64,000 nt of DNA from Nocardia aurantiaca. Its GTDB lineage: Bacteria > Actinomycetota > Actinomycetes > Mycobacteriales > Mycobacteriaceae. The notes under the pieces were generated by a model. That model ran no database searches. It was not told the DNA's origin and was given only the letters and a program-made list of their open reading frames with translations. This document shows, one piece after another, positions 34,292-44,634 of this stretch; the stretch's first letter is position 1, and each line of letters begins with the position of its first letter. The stretch is taken from contig NZ_WMBB01000003.1 in the NCBI RefSeq assembly GCF_009708175.1, forward strand, positions 248,001 to 312,000. The letters run 5' to 3'. Position numbers and translations under genes: made by a program.

Positions 34292-34364
34292 TAGTCCCGA
34301 CGGGATTTGAACCCGCGCTACCGCCTTGAGAGGGCGGCGTCCTAGGCCGCTAGACGACGGGACC
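34292..34364 (-). tRNA. tRNA-Glu (anticodon CTC)
   Basis: 73 bases forming a full cloverleaf: acceptor GGTCCCG/CGGGACT, anticodon stem CCGCC/GGCGG with loop CTCTCAA (anticodon CTC), and T arm GCGGGTTCAAATCCCGT. The discriminator is A and CCA is not encoded. Confidence 0.95.
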
Positions 34365-34490
34365 AGGTCGCTCACTGCGATCCGTGGACCGCGGCAGCTC
34401 CGAAAGCTTATCCTGCCGCCGCCCAGCAACCAAATCGCCTGCTAATGGACGTGCGCGAGCTCACCGATACTGCCGCGAGCACCCGGACGA

Positions 34491-34817
34491 TCAGCTCGGT
34501 GGGCCTTTCTCGCGCCAGCCCCGGTCGTAGATCACGGCGAGCTTGTCGGCCACCGCGGCGTCGAGATCGATTCCGAGTTCGGCGGCGGCCACCCACGCGG
34601 TGATGACCACATCCGCCAGCTCGGCCTTCATCTCGTCGAATGTGCCTGTGCGGCGGGCCTGTCCGGACCAGCGACGGTAGGCGCCGACGAACTCGCCCGC
34701 CTCTTCGGCCAGGGCGAGCACCTGGCGATTCGCCGCGCCCTCCGCCGGGAACCCGGCGTCGCGCAGGTGTGCCAGGATCTCGGCCGCGACCTGCGACATG
34801 TGGAGTTTCATGGCCAC
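34491..34817 (-). CDS. MazG-like nucleotide pyrophosphohydrolase
   Basis: 108 residues, one MazG-fold unit. The metal-binding pattern is seen as LALAEEAGEF (EExxE type, residues about 34-43) and ELADVVITAWVAA (ExxD, about 66-78). Such enzymes hydrolyse nucleoside triphosphates to monophosphates and help clean the nucleotide pool. It ends 126 bases before tRNA-Glu and follows recQ by six bases, so it is likely co-transcribed with recQ. Confidence 0.85.
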   Translation of the reverse strand: MAMKLHMSQVAAEILAHLRDAGFPAEGAANRQVLALAEEAGEFVGAYRRWSGQARRTGTFDEMKAELADVVITAWVAAAELGIDLDAAVADKLAVIYDRGWREKGPPS

Positions 34818-34823
34818 GACTGT

Positions 34824-37223
34824 CTACTGGTAGTCCGGCGGCAGCTCGTCGTAGTCCGGCGGTGCCTCGTCGGGCCAGGGAATGTCGTCGGCCGGAGCGA
34901 AGTCGGACGGCGCCACGGAGTTCGGACCCCGGCCTGCGGCGGATAGTGCGCCGAAACGGGACGGTCGCGGTTCGGACGCAATGGAGCCGGGTGCGGACCC
35001 ACGGGCAGCCGTCCCGCCCTGCCGCGCGGCGGTGCCCCGCGCACCTGACTCGCGGGCGGAGCCTGCGGCGGTGGCGTACCTCGATCCGGTGGACGAAGCC
35101 GTCGGCGAACCGGTCGAAGCGGCCGCCGAGCCTCTGGAAGCCGGTGCGGGGCTTGCTGTTTCGATCGTCGTGCCCGCGGATTGGCCGCCGCCGGCCGAAC
35201 CACGCGCTGCTGTGCCCGTCGCGACAGCACCAGCCGAGCCATCCGAGGCAGTATCCACAGCGCCGCCGGCGGGCCCCACCGAGTCTCCCCGGGCGGGCTC
35301 GGCCGAACCGCTCTGGACAGCGGTAGAGCGGCCGGCGCCGGCACGCGCTGAGCCATCCGCGGCGGCGACCACTTCCAGCACTCCCTCGCCGTACTTTGCG
35401 CGCTTGTTCTCACCGATGCCGGAGATGCCCGCGAGATCGGACAGGGTGGCCGGTTTGCGGGTGGCGATTTCGCGGAGGGTGGCGTCGTGGAAGACGACGT
35501 AGGCGGGGACGCCCTGCTCCTTGGCGGTGGCGGCGCGCCAGGCGCGGAGCTTTTCGAACAGGTCGGTGTCGGACTGGCCGAGGTCGCCGGCGGCGAGGCG
35601 GGATGCCTTGGCGGGCTTGGATGTTCGAGCGGCCTTGGCGCGTTCGGGTTCGCGGCGGAACATGACCTGGCGCTTCTCGAACAGCACCTGGTTGCTGGCC
35701 TCGGTGAGGGTGAGCACGCCGTAGTCGCCGTGCACGGCGAGCAGGCCCTGGGCCAACAGCTGGCGGATCACCCCGCGCCATTCGATATCGCGCAGTTCGG
35801 TGCCTATGCCGAAGACCTTGAGCTCGTGATGGGCATGCTGCTCCACCTTGGGATTGCGCTTGCCGATCAGAATGTCCACGATGTGTCCCGCGCCGAAGCT
35901 CTGGCCGCGTTCCCGCTTCAGCCGCAACACTGTGGACAGCACCTTCTGGGCGGGCACGGTGCCATCCCACGCCTCTGGTGGGTTGAGGCAGGTGTCGCAG
36001 TTGCCGCAGCGCTCACCCTGCTGGCCGAAGTAGGCGAGCAGCTGGACGCGGCGGCACTGCACGGTCTCGCAGAGCGCGAGCATGGCGTCCAGATGCAGCT
36101 GCAGCTGACGGCGGTGCATGGCGTCGCCGTCGGAGGAGTCGATCATCTTCCGTTGCTGCACAACGTCACTGAGGCCGTAGACCATCCACGCGGTGGACGG
36201 CTGCCCGTCACGCCCGGCGCGGCCGGTCTCCTGGTAGTAGCCCTCCACCGACTTGGGCAGATCCAGGTGCGCGACGAAACGCACATCCGGCTTGTCGATA
36301 CCCATGCCGAACGCGATGGTGGCGACCACGACGAGACCGTCCTCGCGCAGGAACCGCGCCTGGTTGGTCGCGCGGGTGCGATTGTCCAGGCCCGCGTGGT
36401 ACGGCACCGCCTCCACGCCGTTCGCGGTCAGGAACGCGGCGGTCTTCTCCACCGAGTTCCGCGACAGGCAGTACACGATGCCCGCGTCACCGGCGTGCTC
36501 GCTCTGGATGAACGAAAGCAGCTGGTGCTCGGCCCGATTCTTGGCCTCGATCCGGTACTGGACATTGGGCCGGTCGAAGCTGGCCACGAAGTGCTTGGCA
36601 CGGGTGAGATCCAGCCGCTCGGCGATCTCCTTGCGGGTGGCCTCGGTCGCGGTCGCGGTGAGCGCGATGCGCGGCACATCCGGCCACCGCTCGTGCAGCA
36701 CCGACAGGCCGAGATAGTCGGGCCGGAAGTCGTGGCCCCACTGCGAGACACAGTGCGCCTCGTCGATGGCGAAGACCGAGATCTTGCCGCGGTCCAGCAG
36801 CTGCGCCGTGGCCTCCAGCCGCAGCCGTTCCGGCGCGAGGTAGAGCACATCAAGCTCCCCCGCCACGAATTGCGCCTCGACCGTGCGCCGTTCGTCGGGG
36901 AACTGCGTCGAGTTCAGGAAGCCGGCCCGCACACCGACGGCATTGAGCGCGTCCACCTGGTCCTGCATGAGCGCTATCAGCGGCGAGACCACCACGCCCA
37001 CACCCGGCCGCACCAGCGCCGGAATCTGATAACACAACGACTTACCGCCGCCGGTGGGCATCAGCACCAGCGCATCGCCGCCGGAGATCACCTGGTCGAC
37101 GATCTCCCGCTGCGGCCCGCGAAAACTGTCGTACCCGAAGGTCTTTCGCAAAACCTGGTGTGCCGGATCACTTCCGGCGTCCATCAGGTTTCCGACCACG
37201 GTCTCGACCTCCGGCGCACTCAC
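34824..37223 (-). CDS. recQ: ATP-dependent DNA helicase RecQ
   Basis: 799 residues from GTG 37223. The SF2 helicase core has the Q-motif [13 protein letters not shown], Walker A MPTGGGKS (55-62), DEAH ([20 protein letters not shown], about 152), GRAGRDG, and a zinc-binding region (CNTC-type [12 protein letters not shown]). The RQC domain follows, then an HRDC domain ([20 protein letters not shown]). The last 190 residues are a low-complexity Ser/Ala/Gly/Thr tail ending in an acidic Asp/Glu/Pro stretch that may recruit partners such as SSB. The tail is longer than in E. coli RecQ. Unwinds recombination and fork structures. Confidence 0.96.
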   Translation of the reverse strand: MSAPEVETVVGNLMDAGSDPAHQVLRKTFGYDSFRGPQREIVDQVISGGDALVLMPTGGGKSLCYQIPALVRPGVGVVVSPLIALMQDQVDALNAVGVRAGFLNSTQFPDERRTVEAQFVAGELDVLYLAPERLRLEATAQLLDRGKISVFAIDEAHCVSQWGHDFRPDYLGLSVLHERWPDVPRIALTATATEATRKEIAERLDLTRAKHFVASFDRPNVQYRIEAKNRAEHQLLSFIQSEHAGDAGIVYCLSRNSVEKTAAFLTANGVEAVPYHAGLDNRTRATNQARFLREDGLVVVATIAFGMGIDKPDVRFVAHLDLPKSVEGYYQETGRAGRDGQPSTAWMVYGLSDVVQQRKMIDSSDGDAMHRRQLQLHLDAMLALCETVQCRRVQLLAYFGQQGERCGNCDTCLNPPEAWDGTVPAQKVLSTVLRLKRERGQSFGAGHIVDILIGKRNPKVEQHAHHELKVFGIGTELRDIEWRGVIRQLLAQGLLAVHGDYGVLTLTEASNQVLFEKRQVMFRREPERAKAARTSKPAKASRLAAGDLGQSDTDLFEKLRAWRAATAKEQGVPAYVVFHDATLREIATRKPATLSDLAGISGIGENKRAKYGEGVLEVVAAADGSARAGAGRSTAVQSGSAEPARGDSVGPAGGAVDTASDGSAGAVATGTAARGSAGGGQSAGTTIETASPAPASRGSAAASTGSPTASSTGSRYATAAGSARESGARGTAARQGGTAARGSAPGSIASEPRPSRFGALSAAGRGPNSVAPSDFAPADDIPWPDEAPPDYDELPPDYQ

Positions 37224-37310
37224 GCCCGCAATCCTACGGACACCATCCGACACCCGAACCTCGTTGGCCTGTATGCGCCGAACTTCGCGCCCCGTACGGG
37301 AAGAAACGTC

Positions 37311-37348
37311 TTCGTGGAGTGCCCACATGAATGCGGGCACTCCACGAA
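37311..37348 (-). terminator. Terminator of ftsX
   Basis: A perfect 14-bp stem (TTCGTGGAGTGCCC with GGGCACTCCACGAA) with a 10-nt loop, 16 bases after the ftsX stop on the minus strand. Confidence 0.8.
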
Positions 37349-37364
37349 TGGCACAGAATGAAAG

Positions 37365-38270
37365 TCACTCGCGAACGTAGTACCGCAATGCGGCATACGC
37401 CGTGAGAGCGGCGAATCCGATACCGATCGGTGTGACGATCATCGCGACGGCCGCGATATCGTCGCCCGAGATCCGCGGCAGCACCTGGTCGTTGAACAGC
37501 GACCCCAGCGCTCGGTTGATCACCAGCGGCTGTGCCACGAACAAACCGGCCACCGCCAGCACCGATCCCACCAGCGCGGCCAGCACCGCCTCCAGCAGGA
37601 ACGGCAGCTGCGTGTACCACCGCGTCGCGCCGACCAGTCGCATGATCCCGACCTCGGTCTTCCGCGCCAGCGCCGCCACCTGAACCATATTGGCGATCAA
37701 CAGCAGCGCCGCCAGCGCTTGCAGCGCCGCCAAACCGAAGGCGGCATTGCGCAATCCGACGAAGAAGCTGACCAGCCGGTCCACGATGTCCATGTCATTG
37801 AGCACGGTCATGACACCGGGCCGCTTGGAGAAATCGTCGTAGATGGACCGGTATTTGGTGACATCGTCCAGCTTCACCCGGAACGAGGCGGGCAGCCCGT
37901 CCTTGCTCACCTCGTCGGCGAGCCCGGGCTGATCCTTGAAGGTGGTCTCCTTGACCTCCTTCACCGCGTCCTGGCTGTTGACGAACTGCACACTCGCCAC
38001 ATCCGAGTGCTTCTTCAGATCGGTCATGAGCGAGGCGCACGGCTGCCCGGTGCAGTCCGGGTCGGTCCGCGAGACCTGATCGTCGAGATACAGCCGGATC
38101 TCGACGCGCTGAACGTAGTAGTCCTGGATCTTGTCCGCCATCCGCACCGCCAGCAGACCGCCGCCCAGCATGGTGAGCGACACCGCGGTGGTGAGGATCA
38201 TGGCGATGGTCATGGTGACGTTGCGGCGCAGGCCGGTGAAGACCTCGCTGAACAGGAACCCCGCGCGCAT
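37365..38270 (-). CDS. ftsX: Cell-division protein FtsX
   Basis: 301 residues with four TM helices: one near 20-45, then three in the C-terminal half (FGLAALQALAALLLIANMVQ, LAALVGSVLAVAGLFVAQPL, and the last near 270-290). The extracellular domain (DQVSRTDPDCTGQPCASLMT) has two Cys as in mycobacterial FtsX, which binds the peptidoglycan hydrolase RipC. With FtsE it transmits ATP-driven conformational change to cell-wall hydrolases. It overlaps ftsE by one base (TAATG). Confidence 0.97.
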   Translation of the reverse strand: MRAGFLFSEVFTGLRRNVTMTIAMILTTAVSLTMLGGGLLAVRMADKIQDYYVQRVEIRLYLDDQVSRTDPDCTGQPCASLMTDLKKHSDVASVQFVNSQDAVKEVKETTFKDQPGLADEVSKDGLPASFRVKLDDVTKYRSIYDDFSKRPGVMTVLNDMDIVDRLVSFFVGLRNAAFGLAALQALAALLLIANMVQVAALARKTEVGIMRLVGATRWYTQLPFLLEAVLAALVGSVLAVAGLFVAQPLVINRALGSLFNDQVLPRISGDDIAAVAMIVTPIGIGFAALTAYAALRYYVRE

Positions 38271-38959
38271 TACCGGCCCACCCCGTACACGCCCATCTCG
38301 TCGTCGCGCACGATGCGCCCGCGGTCCAGTTCGACCACGCGCCGACGCATGGCGTCGACGATGGTGTTGTCGTGGGTGGCCATGACCACCGTGGTTCCGG
38401 TGCGGTTGATGCGTTCGAGCAGCGTCATGATGTCCTGGCTGGTCTCCGGGTCGAGGTTGCCGGTCGGTTCGTCGGCCAGCAGTACCAGCGGCCGGTTCAC
38501 GAAGGCGCGTGCGAGCGCGACCCGCTGCTGTTCACCGCCGGAGAGTTCGCCGGGCAGCCGGTCGGCCTTCCCGGCGAGGCCGACCATGTCGAGGGCCTCG
38601 GGCACCGAGCGGTTGATGAATGCTCGTGATTTGCCAATTACTTCCAGCGCGAACGCCACATTCTGTTCGACGGTCTTCTGCTGCAGCAGCCGGAAGTCCT
38701 GGAAGACGCAGCCGATGCGCTGGCGCAGTTTGGGAACCTTGCGCCCGGGCAGCCTGTCGACCCGGAAGTCGGCGACCCACACCTCACCGGTGGTCGGCTT
38801 CTCGTCCTTGAGCAGCAGTCGCATGAACGTGGACTTTCCGGAGCCCGAGGGCCCGATAACGAAGACGAACTCGCCTTTTCCGATATCGACGGAGACATTG
38901 TCCAGCGCCGGCCGCGTCGAGGTCTGATACGACTTGGTGACGTTGCGCAGGGTTATCAC
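38270..38959 (-). CDS. ftsE: Cell-division ATP-binding protein FtsE
   Basis: 229 residues, the usual size. Walker [10 protein letters not shown] (about 35-43), signature [15 protein letters not shown] (about 137-151), Walker [14 protein letters not shown], and the H-loop [12 protein letters not shown] are all intact. It powers the FtsEX complex at the septum. In mycobacteria the same ftsE-ftsX pair lies between prfB and smpB. Confidence 0.98.
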   Translation of the reverse strand: MITLRNVTKSYQTSTRPALDNVSVDIGKGEFVFVIGPSGSGKSTFMRLLLKDEKPTTGEVWVADFRVDRLPGRKVPKLRQRIGCVFQDFRLLQQKTVEQNVAFALEVIGKSRAFINRSVPEALDMVGLAGKADRLPGELSGGEQQRVALARAFVNRPLVLLADEPTGNLDPETSQDIMTLLERINRTGTTVVMATHDNTIVDAMRRRVVELDRGRIVRDDEMGVYGVGR

Positions 38960-39016
38960 GGGGAGCCAGTGTAGCCAGCACGACGCCGCGGCCGACTACA
39001 CCGCGCTGACTCGGTT

Positions 39017-39178
39017 TCAGCGTCGGGTGTGCTCCGAAGTATTCGGCAGATAGTTGCTGAGCATTGTGTTCACGATCGGCGGGGTGCTGTTGGTCTCGTG
39101 TTGGGCGGGCTTGACGAGGATGTAGAGAATGAAGGTTGCTACCCACACGACGATCAGGATCGCCGTGGACTTACGCAT
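39017..39178 (-). CDS. Small single-TM protein
   Basis: 53 residues. After a short basic start a TM helix covers about residues 5-22 (TAILIVVWVATFILYILV), and a polar tail contains NSTPPIVNTMLSNYLPN. The ATG at 39178 starts two bases after the mscS stop (TAGAATG), so the genes are co-translated. Mycobacterium has a small gene at the same place between mscS-like and ftsE. Function unknown. Confidence 0.7.
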   Translation of the reverse strand: MRKSTAILIVVWVATFILYILVKPAQHETNSTPPIVNTMLSNYLPNTSEHTRR

Positions 39179-39179
39179 T

Positions 39180-40043
39180 CTATTGATCAACACCGGCACT
39201 GAGACCCTCCCGGCGCAGTGCCGCGGCTACCCGCACCCGCAGCTCGCGCCCCACTTCGAACTGTTTGCCCGGTAGCGTCCGGGCCACCATCTTGATGTTC
39301 ATCTGGTTGACGGTGAGATCTTCGACACCCATGACACTCGGCTCGTCCAGCAGCAGCGCTTTGAGCTTGCGATCGGCGAAGGCACTGGCCCCCACCTCGT
39401 GCAGGATCTCGTTGACCTTGTTGATGTCGGCGGTCGCGGGTACGGGCACGTCGATGGCGGCGCGTGCCCAATCCTTCGACAGGTTGGTCACTTTCACGAT
39501 CTGACCGTTCGGGACGGTTATCACTTCGCCGTCGGCGCTACGCAACGTCGTGATGCGCAACGTGACGTCCTCGACCGTACCCTCGGCATCGGTCGAATTG
39601 CCAGTGACCGCGATGCGCACGACATCGCCGAAGCCGTACTGCCTTTCGGTGATCAGGAAGAATCCGGCGAGCAGGTCCTGGACTATCCGCTGCGCCCCGA
39701 AACCGAGCGCGGCACCGAGCACGGCCGCCGGGGCCACCAGTCCGCCGAGCTCGAAACCCAAGCGCCGCAGCACTTCCAGGGAGACCAGGAAGTAGACGAG
39801 GGACAGCACCACCCAGGTGATGACCTGCGCCAGCGCGTGCCGATGCTTGGCCGCCTCGGACCGCACCAGCGAGTCGCTGCTGTGGAATCCGGCGTCGATC
39901 CGGCGAGTGATCCTGTCGCGCACGAAATTCGCGGCGCGACTGAACAGCATGGCGCCGACGATCAGCAGCACGATCTCGAGGCCGCTGGACCGAAGCCAGT
40001 TCCCGAGATCGGCTCCGGTGCCCGCGGCCAAAAGTGTGCCCAT
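39180..40043 (-). CDS. MscS-family mechanosensitive channel
   Basis: 287 residues. Two N-terminal TM helices lead to the pore helix (LGAALGFGAQRIVQDLLAGF, about 111-130, the conserved Gly/Ala-rich MscS TM3), followed by the beta domain GDVVRI...GTVEDVTLRITTLRSADGEV and the PNGQI motif, and an alpha/beta cap. It belongs to the small-conductance channel group that opens under membrane tension. It stands between prfB and the small membrane gene on the same strand. Confidence 0.9.
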   Translation of the reverse strand: MGTLLAAGTGADLGNWLRSSGLEIVLLIVGAMLFSRAANFVRDRITRRIDAGFHSSDSLVRSEAAKHRHALAQVITWVVLSLVYFLVSLEVLRRLGFELGGLVAPAAVLGAALGFGAQRIVQDLLAGFFLITERQYGFGDVVRIAVTGNSTDAEGTVEDVTLRITTLRSADGEVITVPNGQIVKVTNLSKDWARAAIDVPVPATADINKVNEILHEVGASAFADRKLKALLLDEPSVMGVEDLTVNQMNIKMVARTLPGKQFEVGRELRVRVAAALRREGLSAGVDQ

Positions 40044-40201
40044 TTCGCCTCCGCTTCGCTCCGGCGGTTCGCGGCCCTCGTAACCCCGGTTCTTTCTCCT
40101 CCGCTACTCCGCTTCGCTCGCGCTCCAAGGCACAGGTCTATGGAGCCGCGGTCCAGATCGGGGCGGGCCGCGAACATCGGAGTGAGCAACCGAACAAAGG
40201 T

Positions 40202-41320
40202 TTAGTTTGTCGCCTGCTCACGCATGCGCCAGCGGATGCCGGATTCGATGAAAGCATCGATATCGCCGTCGAGCACGGCGGAGGGGTTATTGACCTCGTA
40301 GCCGGTGCGCAGATCCTTGACCATCTGGTACGGATGCAGCACGTAGGAGCGCATCTGGTTGCCCCAGGACGCGCCCTCATTGGTCTTGAGCGCGTCCATC
40401 TGCGCGCGTTCTTCCTGGCGCTTGCGTTCGAGCAGCTTGGCCTGCAGCACGCGCATGGCCGAAATCTTGTTCTGCAGCTGCGATTTCTCGTTCTGGCAGG
40501 TGACGACGATGCCGGTCGGGATGTGGGTGATGCGGACCGCGGAGTCGGTGGTGTTGACGGACTGGCCGCCGGGACCTGACGAGCGGTACACGTCGACGCG
40601 GATCTCGCCCTCCGGCACCTCGATGTGGTCGGTGGTCTCGACCACGGGCAGCACCTCGACCTCGGCGAAGGAGGTCTGGCGGCGGCCCTGGTTGTCGAAC
40701 GGGCTGATGCGGACCAGTCGGTGCGTGCCCATTTCAACGGAGAGCGTGCCGTACGCGTAGGGCACCTTCACCGCGAAGGTGGCCGATTTGATCCCCGCCT
40801 CTTCCGCGTAGGAGGTGTCGTAGATCTCGACCGCGTACTTGTGGCTCTCGGCCCAGCGGATGTACATGCGCATGAGCATCTGCGCCCAATCCGCCGCGTC
40901 CACGCCGCCCGCGCCGGAGCGGATGTTGACCAGCGCCTCACGCTTGTCGTACTCGCCCGACAGCAGGGTCCGGACTTCCATCGCCTCGACATCGGTGTGC
41001 AGGCTGGTCCGCTCGGCGTCGGCGTCGGCGAGCGCCGCGGCGCGGTCCGCGCCCTCCTCGGCCTCGGCGAGTTCGTAGAGCACCGGCAGGTCCTCGAGCC
41101 GCTGCCGCAGATCCCGCACCCGTCGCAGTTCGCCCTGGGCGTGCGACAACTCACTGGTCACGCTCTGCGCGTGTTCCTGGTTGTTCCACAGCTCCGGGTC
41201 GGCCGCCTGCTGTTCCAGCTCGTCGATGCGGCGAGCCAGCTCGTCGATGTCGAGCACAGACTCGATGGTCTTCAGAGTCGTGTCGAGTTCGGCCAAGTCA
41301 GCGGAGACGTCAGGATGCAC
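40202..41320 (-). CDS. prfB: Peptide chain release factor 2
   Basis: 372 residues from GTG 41320. The SPF stop-codon recognition tripeptide is seen in [11 protein letters not shown], and the GGQ peptidyl-hydrolysis motif in [18 protein letters not shown] (about residue 249). RF2 recognises UGA and UAA. There is no internal in-frame TGA near codon 25, so the programmed frameshift used by many bacteria is absent, as is usual in actinobacteria. TTG 41329 is an alternative start. Confidence 0.97.
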   Translation of the reverse strand: MHPDVSADLAELDTTLKTIESVLDIDELARRIDELEQQAADPELWNNQEHAQSVTSELSHAQGELRRVRDLRQRLEDLPVLYELAEAEEGADRAAALADADAERTSLHTDVEAMEVRTLLSGEYDKREALVNIRSGAGGVDAADWAQMLMRMYIRWAESHKYAVEIYDTSYAEEAGIKSATFAVKVPYAYGTLSVEMGTHRLVRISPFDNQGRRQTSFAEVEVLPVVETTDHIEVPEGEIRVDVYRSSGPGGQSVNTTDSAVRITHIPTGIVVTCQNEKSQLQNKISAMRVLQAKLLERKRQEERAQMDALKTNEGASWGNQMRSYVLHPYQMVKDLRTGYEVNNPSAVLDGDIDAFIESGIRWRMREQATN

Positions 41321-41476
41321 GATGTTCAAATCTACTACTCCGCCGCTCCGCCGCCTCTTCGAGCCTTCGGCGGACGGCTGAGGGCCGTAGCTGATCAGGC
41401 ACCAGCGGTTGAGCGCCGAACCGATTTTTGACGACCCATCGGCCCATAGCCCCGCCGCAGGCCCGGACGGCGACAA

Positions 41477-42334
41477 TCAACCCGCGACGGCGCGCAGGCC
41501 GCCCGGACGGCGGCCGACGAGGCGGTCGAGGGCGGCGGCGGTGGCGTCGTCGGCGGGGAGGTAGACCATGAGGTACTGGTCGTCGTCGGCGGAGAGGTGG
41601 AGGGTTTCGTAGGCCAGGCGGAGGGGGCCGGCTTCAGGGTGGGTGAGGCGGCCGACGCCATTGGTGTCGGGGAGACCGGGGATGGTGTCGAGGCGTCGGG
41701 TGAATTCGGGGCCGACGGTGGCGGCGAGTTCGTCGACGAGGGCGTTGACGTCCGGGTCGGCGCGGCCGGGGCCCTGTTTGAGTGTGGCGACGACCTTGTC
41801 GGCCTTGTGTTCCCAGTCGGGATAGACGTCGCGGGCGCGGGGGTCGGACAGGACATAGTGGGCGTAGCTGCCGGGGAGGCCACCGTCGAGCAGACCGGTC
41901 GGGCCGAAGAGGGCGCGGTAGCCGTCGGTCACCGCGAGGATCTCGGTGAGGCGGTTCATGAGCGCGGCGGGCGCGGGTTCGAGCTGGTCCAGCATGGCCC
42001 GCACGGCCGGTCGGATGCGGCGATTGGGTCCGGAACCGCCGCGGCAGTTGAAGTTGGGGTCGCCCGCCTTGGCGAAGCCGAGCAGGTGGACGCGTTGAGC
42101 CGGGGTCAGCCGCAGCGCCTCGGCCAGCGCGATCAGCACCGGCGCGGAGGGATGCCGGTCGCGTCCCTGCTCGAGCCGGGTCAGGTATTCCACGGAAACC
42201 CCTGCGAGCGTGGCCAATTCTGCGCGGCGCAGCCCGGGCGTGCGGCGGCGCGGCCCGGTCGGCAGGCCCACTTCGGCAGGCGTGACCGCTTCCCGGCGCA
42301 GGCGCAGGAACAGTCCCAGCTCGTTCTCGCTCAC
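41477..42334 (-). CDS. XRE-family regulator with MmyB-like ligand domain
   Basis: 285 residues. The HTH occupies about residues 8-75 with the family pattern LGLFLRLRREAVTPAEVGLP, RRTPGLRRAELATLAGVSVE and YLTRLEQGRDRHPSAPVLIA. The C-terminal two thirds match the MmyB-like PAS-type ligand domain (PALIMNRLTEILAVTDGYRA-type sequence, AHYVLSDPRARDVYPDWE, LTHPEAGPLRLAYETLHL). These regulators usually bind a small lipophilic ligand and repress a neighbouring oxidoreductase. The divergent flavin reductase 143 bases away is the likely target. Confidence 0.9.
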   Translation of the reverse strand: MSENELGLFLRLRREAVTPAEVGLPTGPRRRTPGLRRAELATLAGVSVEYLTRLEQGRDRHPSAPVLIALAEALRLTPAQRVHLLGFAKAGDPNFNCRGGSGPNRRIRPAVRAMLDQLEPAPAALMNRLTEILAVTDGYRALFGPTGLLDGGLPGSYAHYVLSDPRARDVYPDWEHKADKVVATLKQGPGRADPDVNALVDELAATVGPEFTRRLDTIPGLPDTNGVGRLTHPEAGPLRLAYETLHLSADDDQYLMVYLPADDATAAALDRLVGRRPGGLRAVAG

Positions 42335-42477
42335 GATTTCGACGCTAGCAACGGACGCGGCTCTTATGATGTCCCTGCCACTACCACTCTCAGCGTGGTC
42401 TCCCTACCGCCCTCGCCGGCTCGCAGAGTTGATCTCGAGCGGCCGACCGGTCGCGCGAATCTCGAAGGAGACCCACA

Positions 42478-43074
42478 ATGACCAGCAGTCCCCTGCGCCT
42501 CGCGGTGATCATCGGCAGCGTCCGTGAGGGGCGATTCGGACCCGTAGTGGCGAACTGGTTCGCCGATCAGGCGAGGCTGCACGGCGCGTTCGAGATCGAT
42601 CTCGTCGACCTGGCGGAGTATGACCTGCCGCACGCCCTGCCCGCGGTGTCACCGCGCATGGAGCCGAACCCGGTACGACCCGGCAATGGCATGGAGCTTG
42701 CCCGGCGGCTGACCGCTGCGGACGCCTTCGTGGTCGTCACGCCCGATATCAACCGCAGCTTCCCGGCCTCTCTGAAGACCGCGATCGATTGGCATTACAC
42801 CCAGTGGGATCGCAAGACCATCGGGTTCGTCGGATACGGCGGCAATACCGGCGGCCTTCTCGCCATCGAAGACCTGCGCGCGGTCTTCAACGAGTTGAAC
42901 GCCCACACCGTCCGCGACAACGTCGCGTTCCCCCGTTACTACCTCCACTTCGCCCCCGACGGCAGCCTGTCCGATCCCGCCGAACATGAGGACTCCGCCA
43001 ATCGCATGCTCGACCAACTGCATTGGTGGGCAACCGCCCTCGCCGCCGCCCGCGGCGCCACCCTCGCCGCCTGA
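42478..43074 (+). CDS. NADPH-dependent FMN reductase
   Basis: 198 residues. The flavodoxin-like fold is shown by [20 protein letters not shown] (FMN phosphate loop, residues about 7-26), then [20 protein letters not shown] and [20 protein letters not shown]. It transfers electrons from NAD(P)H to FMN, possibly acting on quinones or azo compounds. AAGGAG eight bases upstream fixes the start. Divergent from the XRE/MmyB regulator, its presumed repressor. Confidence 0.9.
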   Translation: MTSSPLRLAVIIGSVREGRFGPVVANWFADQARLHGAFEIDLVDLAEYDLPHALPAVSPRMEPNPVRPGNGMELARRLTAADAFVVVTPDINRSFPASLKTAIDWHYTQWDRKTIGFVGYGGNTGGLLAIEDLRAVFNELNAHTVRDNVAFPRYYLHFAPDGSLSDPAEHEDSANRMLDQLHWWATALAAARGATLAA

Positions 43075-43190
43075 TCGTCGAGCGGCATACCATCGCGAGG
43101 ATTCCGGACGAATCTCCTCACCGATGTGCCACTCGGCGTTGGGGACGCGGGACACCACTTGTTAACGGGAACGGACTAACGTGCTGGGGC

Positions 43191-43976
43191 GTGACCCGAT
43201 ACTCCGCTGACCTGGAACTCGCGCTGAAGCTGGCCGACGCGGCCGACGCCATTACCCGTGAGCGGTTCGGTGCGCTCGACCTGAAGATCGATTCGAAGCC
43301 GGATCTGACGCCGGTGTCGGACGCGGATCTGGCGGTCGAGCAAACGGTGCGGGAGATTCTCGCGGCCGAACGGCCGGGCGACCTGGTGCTCGGTGAGGAG
43401 TTCGGCGGGAACGTCGAATTCAGCGGGCGGCAGTGGGTCATCGACCCGATCGACGGGACCAAGAATTTCGTGCGGGGCGTGCCGGTGTGGGCCTCGCTCA
43501 TCGCGCTGCTCGAGGACGGCGTGCCGGTGGTGGGCGTGGTCAGCGCCCCGGCGCTGGCGCGGCGCTGGTGGGCGGCCTCGGGCCACGGCGCGTGGAGCAC
43601 CTTCGAGCAGGCCGAGCCCCGGGCCATCTCGGTGTCGGAGGTGGCCGAGCTGGGCGCGGCCAGCCTGGCGATCTCCAGCCTGTCGGGCTGGCGGGCGATC
43701 GGGCGGCGGGCCAAGCTCATCGCGCTCACCGACGAGGTATGGCGGGTGCGCGGGTACGGCGACTTCTTCGGCTACACGCTGCTGGCCGAGGGCGCGGTCG
43801 ACATCGTCACCGAACCCGAACTGTCGCTGTGGGATATGGCGGCGCTGGACATCCTGATCCGCGAGGCGGGCGGCACCTTCACCTCGCTGGACGGCGTTCC
43901 GGGGCCGCACGGCGGCAGCGCGGTGGCGACCAATTCGCACCTGCAGGACCAGGTGCTGGCGGCCTTGCAGGCCTGA
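43191..43976 (+). CDS. hisN: Histidinol-phosphatase (inositol-monophosphatase family)
   Basis: 261 residues from GTG 43191. The IMPase metal motifs are LGEEFGG (about 66-72), [15 protein letters not shown] (85-90 core) and [18 protein letters not shown] near the end. In mycobacteria and corynebacteria this HisN removes phosphate from histidinol phosphate in histidine synthesis, and M. tuberculosis hisN also lies just before fadE24-fadE23. The neighbourhood supports orthology over a generic IMPase. Confidence 0.9.
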   Translation: MTRYSADLELALKLADAADAITRERFGALDLKIDSKPDLTPVSDADLAVEQTVREILAAERPGDLVLGEEFGGNVEFSGRQWVIDPIDGTKNFVRGVPVWASLIALLEDGVPVVGVVSAPALARRWWAASGHGAWSTFEQAEPRAISVSEVAELGAASLAISSLSGWRAIGRRAKLIALTDEVWRVRGYGDFFGYTLLAEGAVDIVTEPELSLWDMAALDILIREAGGTFTSLDGVPGPHGGSAVATNSHLQDQVLAALQA

Positions 43977-43999
43977 TCGGGCCTCTAGCGGGTTGCGCC

Positions 44000-44538
44000 T
44001 CAGCCGAGTTGTGCCGCATGGCGGGCCACATCTCGGACCAGGGGCGGCGGGGCGTGCGGCGGAGGATGATCGCGCGCCCCTGCTCGATATTGTGGATGTT
44101 CAGGCCATTGTCGATGTCCCCCAAGGGTTCCGCGTCGGCGCAGAAGCGGCTCACTCGCTCCGCGGGTATGCCGACGACGATCACCGCGCGTGAATCCGCC
44201 GGCGGGCCCCACCACCAGTACGCATTGTGGACGCTGTGCGGGGTCGGCAGGCCGTAGCGCCCGCCGAAGCTGTGACAGCCGCGGCCAGCGTTGCCGGAGA
44301 CGCAGCAGCAGAACGGAATTCGGATCGATGGCCGACATCGCGCGGGCCAGGAGCGGCACCAGCGGCGGCTGATCGGGGTACCCCAGTCCAATCGCCGTCC
44401 CGCGGCCAGAAAGTAGAGCTCGTCTCGGTGGTATCCGCAACGGTCGGAGAATGCGGTCATGAATGCCGCGAAAATCCCCGCTGTCCAGTAGGTTTCGCCA
44501 CCCACGGCATCGGCCGGCCGCTCTTCCATCCCCGTCAT
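44000..44538 (-). pseudogene. GT39-type glycosyltransferase remnant
   Basis: One minus-strand frame begins TYWTAGIFAAFMTAFSDRCG then YHRDELYFLAAGRRLDWG, the N-terminal signature of membrane glycosyltransferases (first loop Asp-Glu). The match continues one frame over as YPDQPPLVPLLARAMSAIDP and then in the first frame as VHNAYWWWGPPADSRAVIVV with AERVSRFCADAEPLGDIDNG, which is the C-terminal region. Most of the TM core, about 300 codons, is missing. So the gene has a large internal deletion and at least two frameshifts. Confidence 0.65.
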
Positions 44539-44634
44539 GGTCGCATTTCCGGGGCGGCCGGACCACCGGTTCAGCGGGTGTACCCGGCGCGGGCTGCGGT
44601 CCCGACGCCGGAGGCGTTGCTACGCCCTCATGTA

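Noticed and set aside
40044..40201. Repeated CTCCGCTTCGCTC-like motif as a repetitive element
   Set aside because: Only two imperfect local copies are visible; no arms or other copies in the window support a mobile or REP-type repeat.
40202..41320. Programmed frameshift in prfB
   Set aside because: The frame is continuous and no TGA occurs near codon 25.
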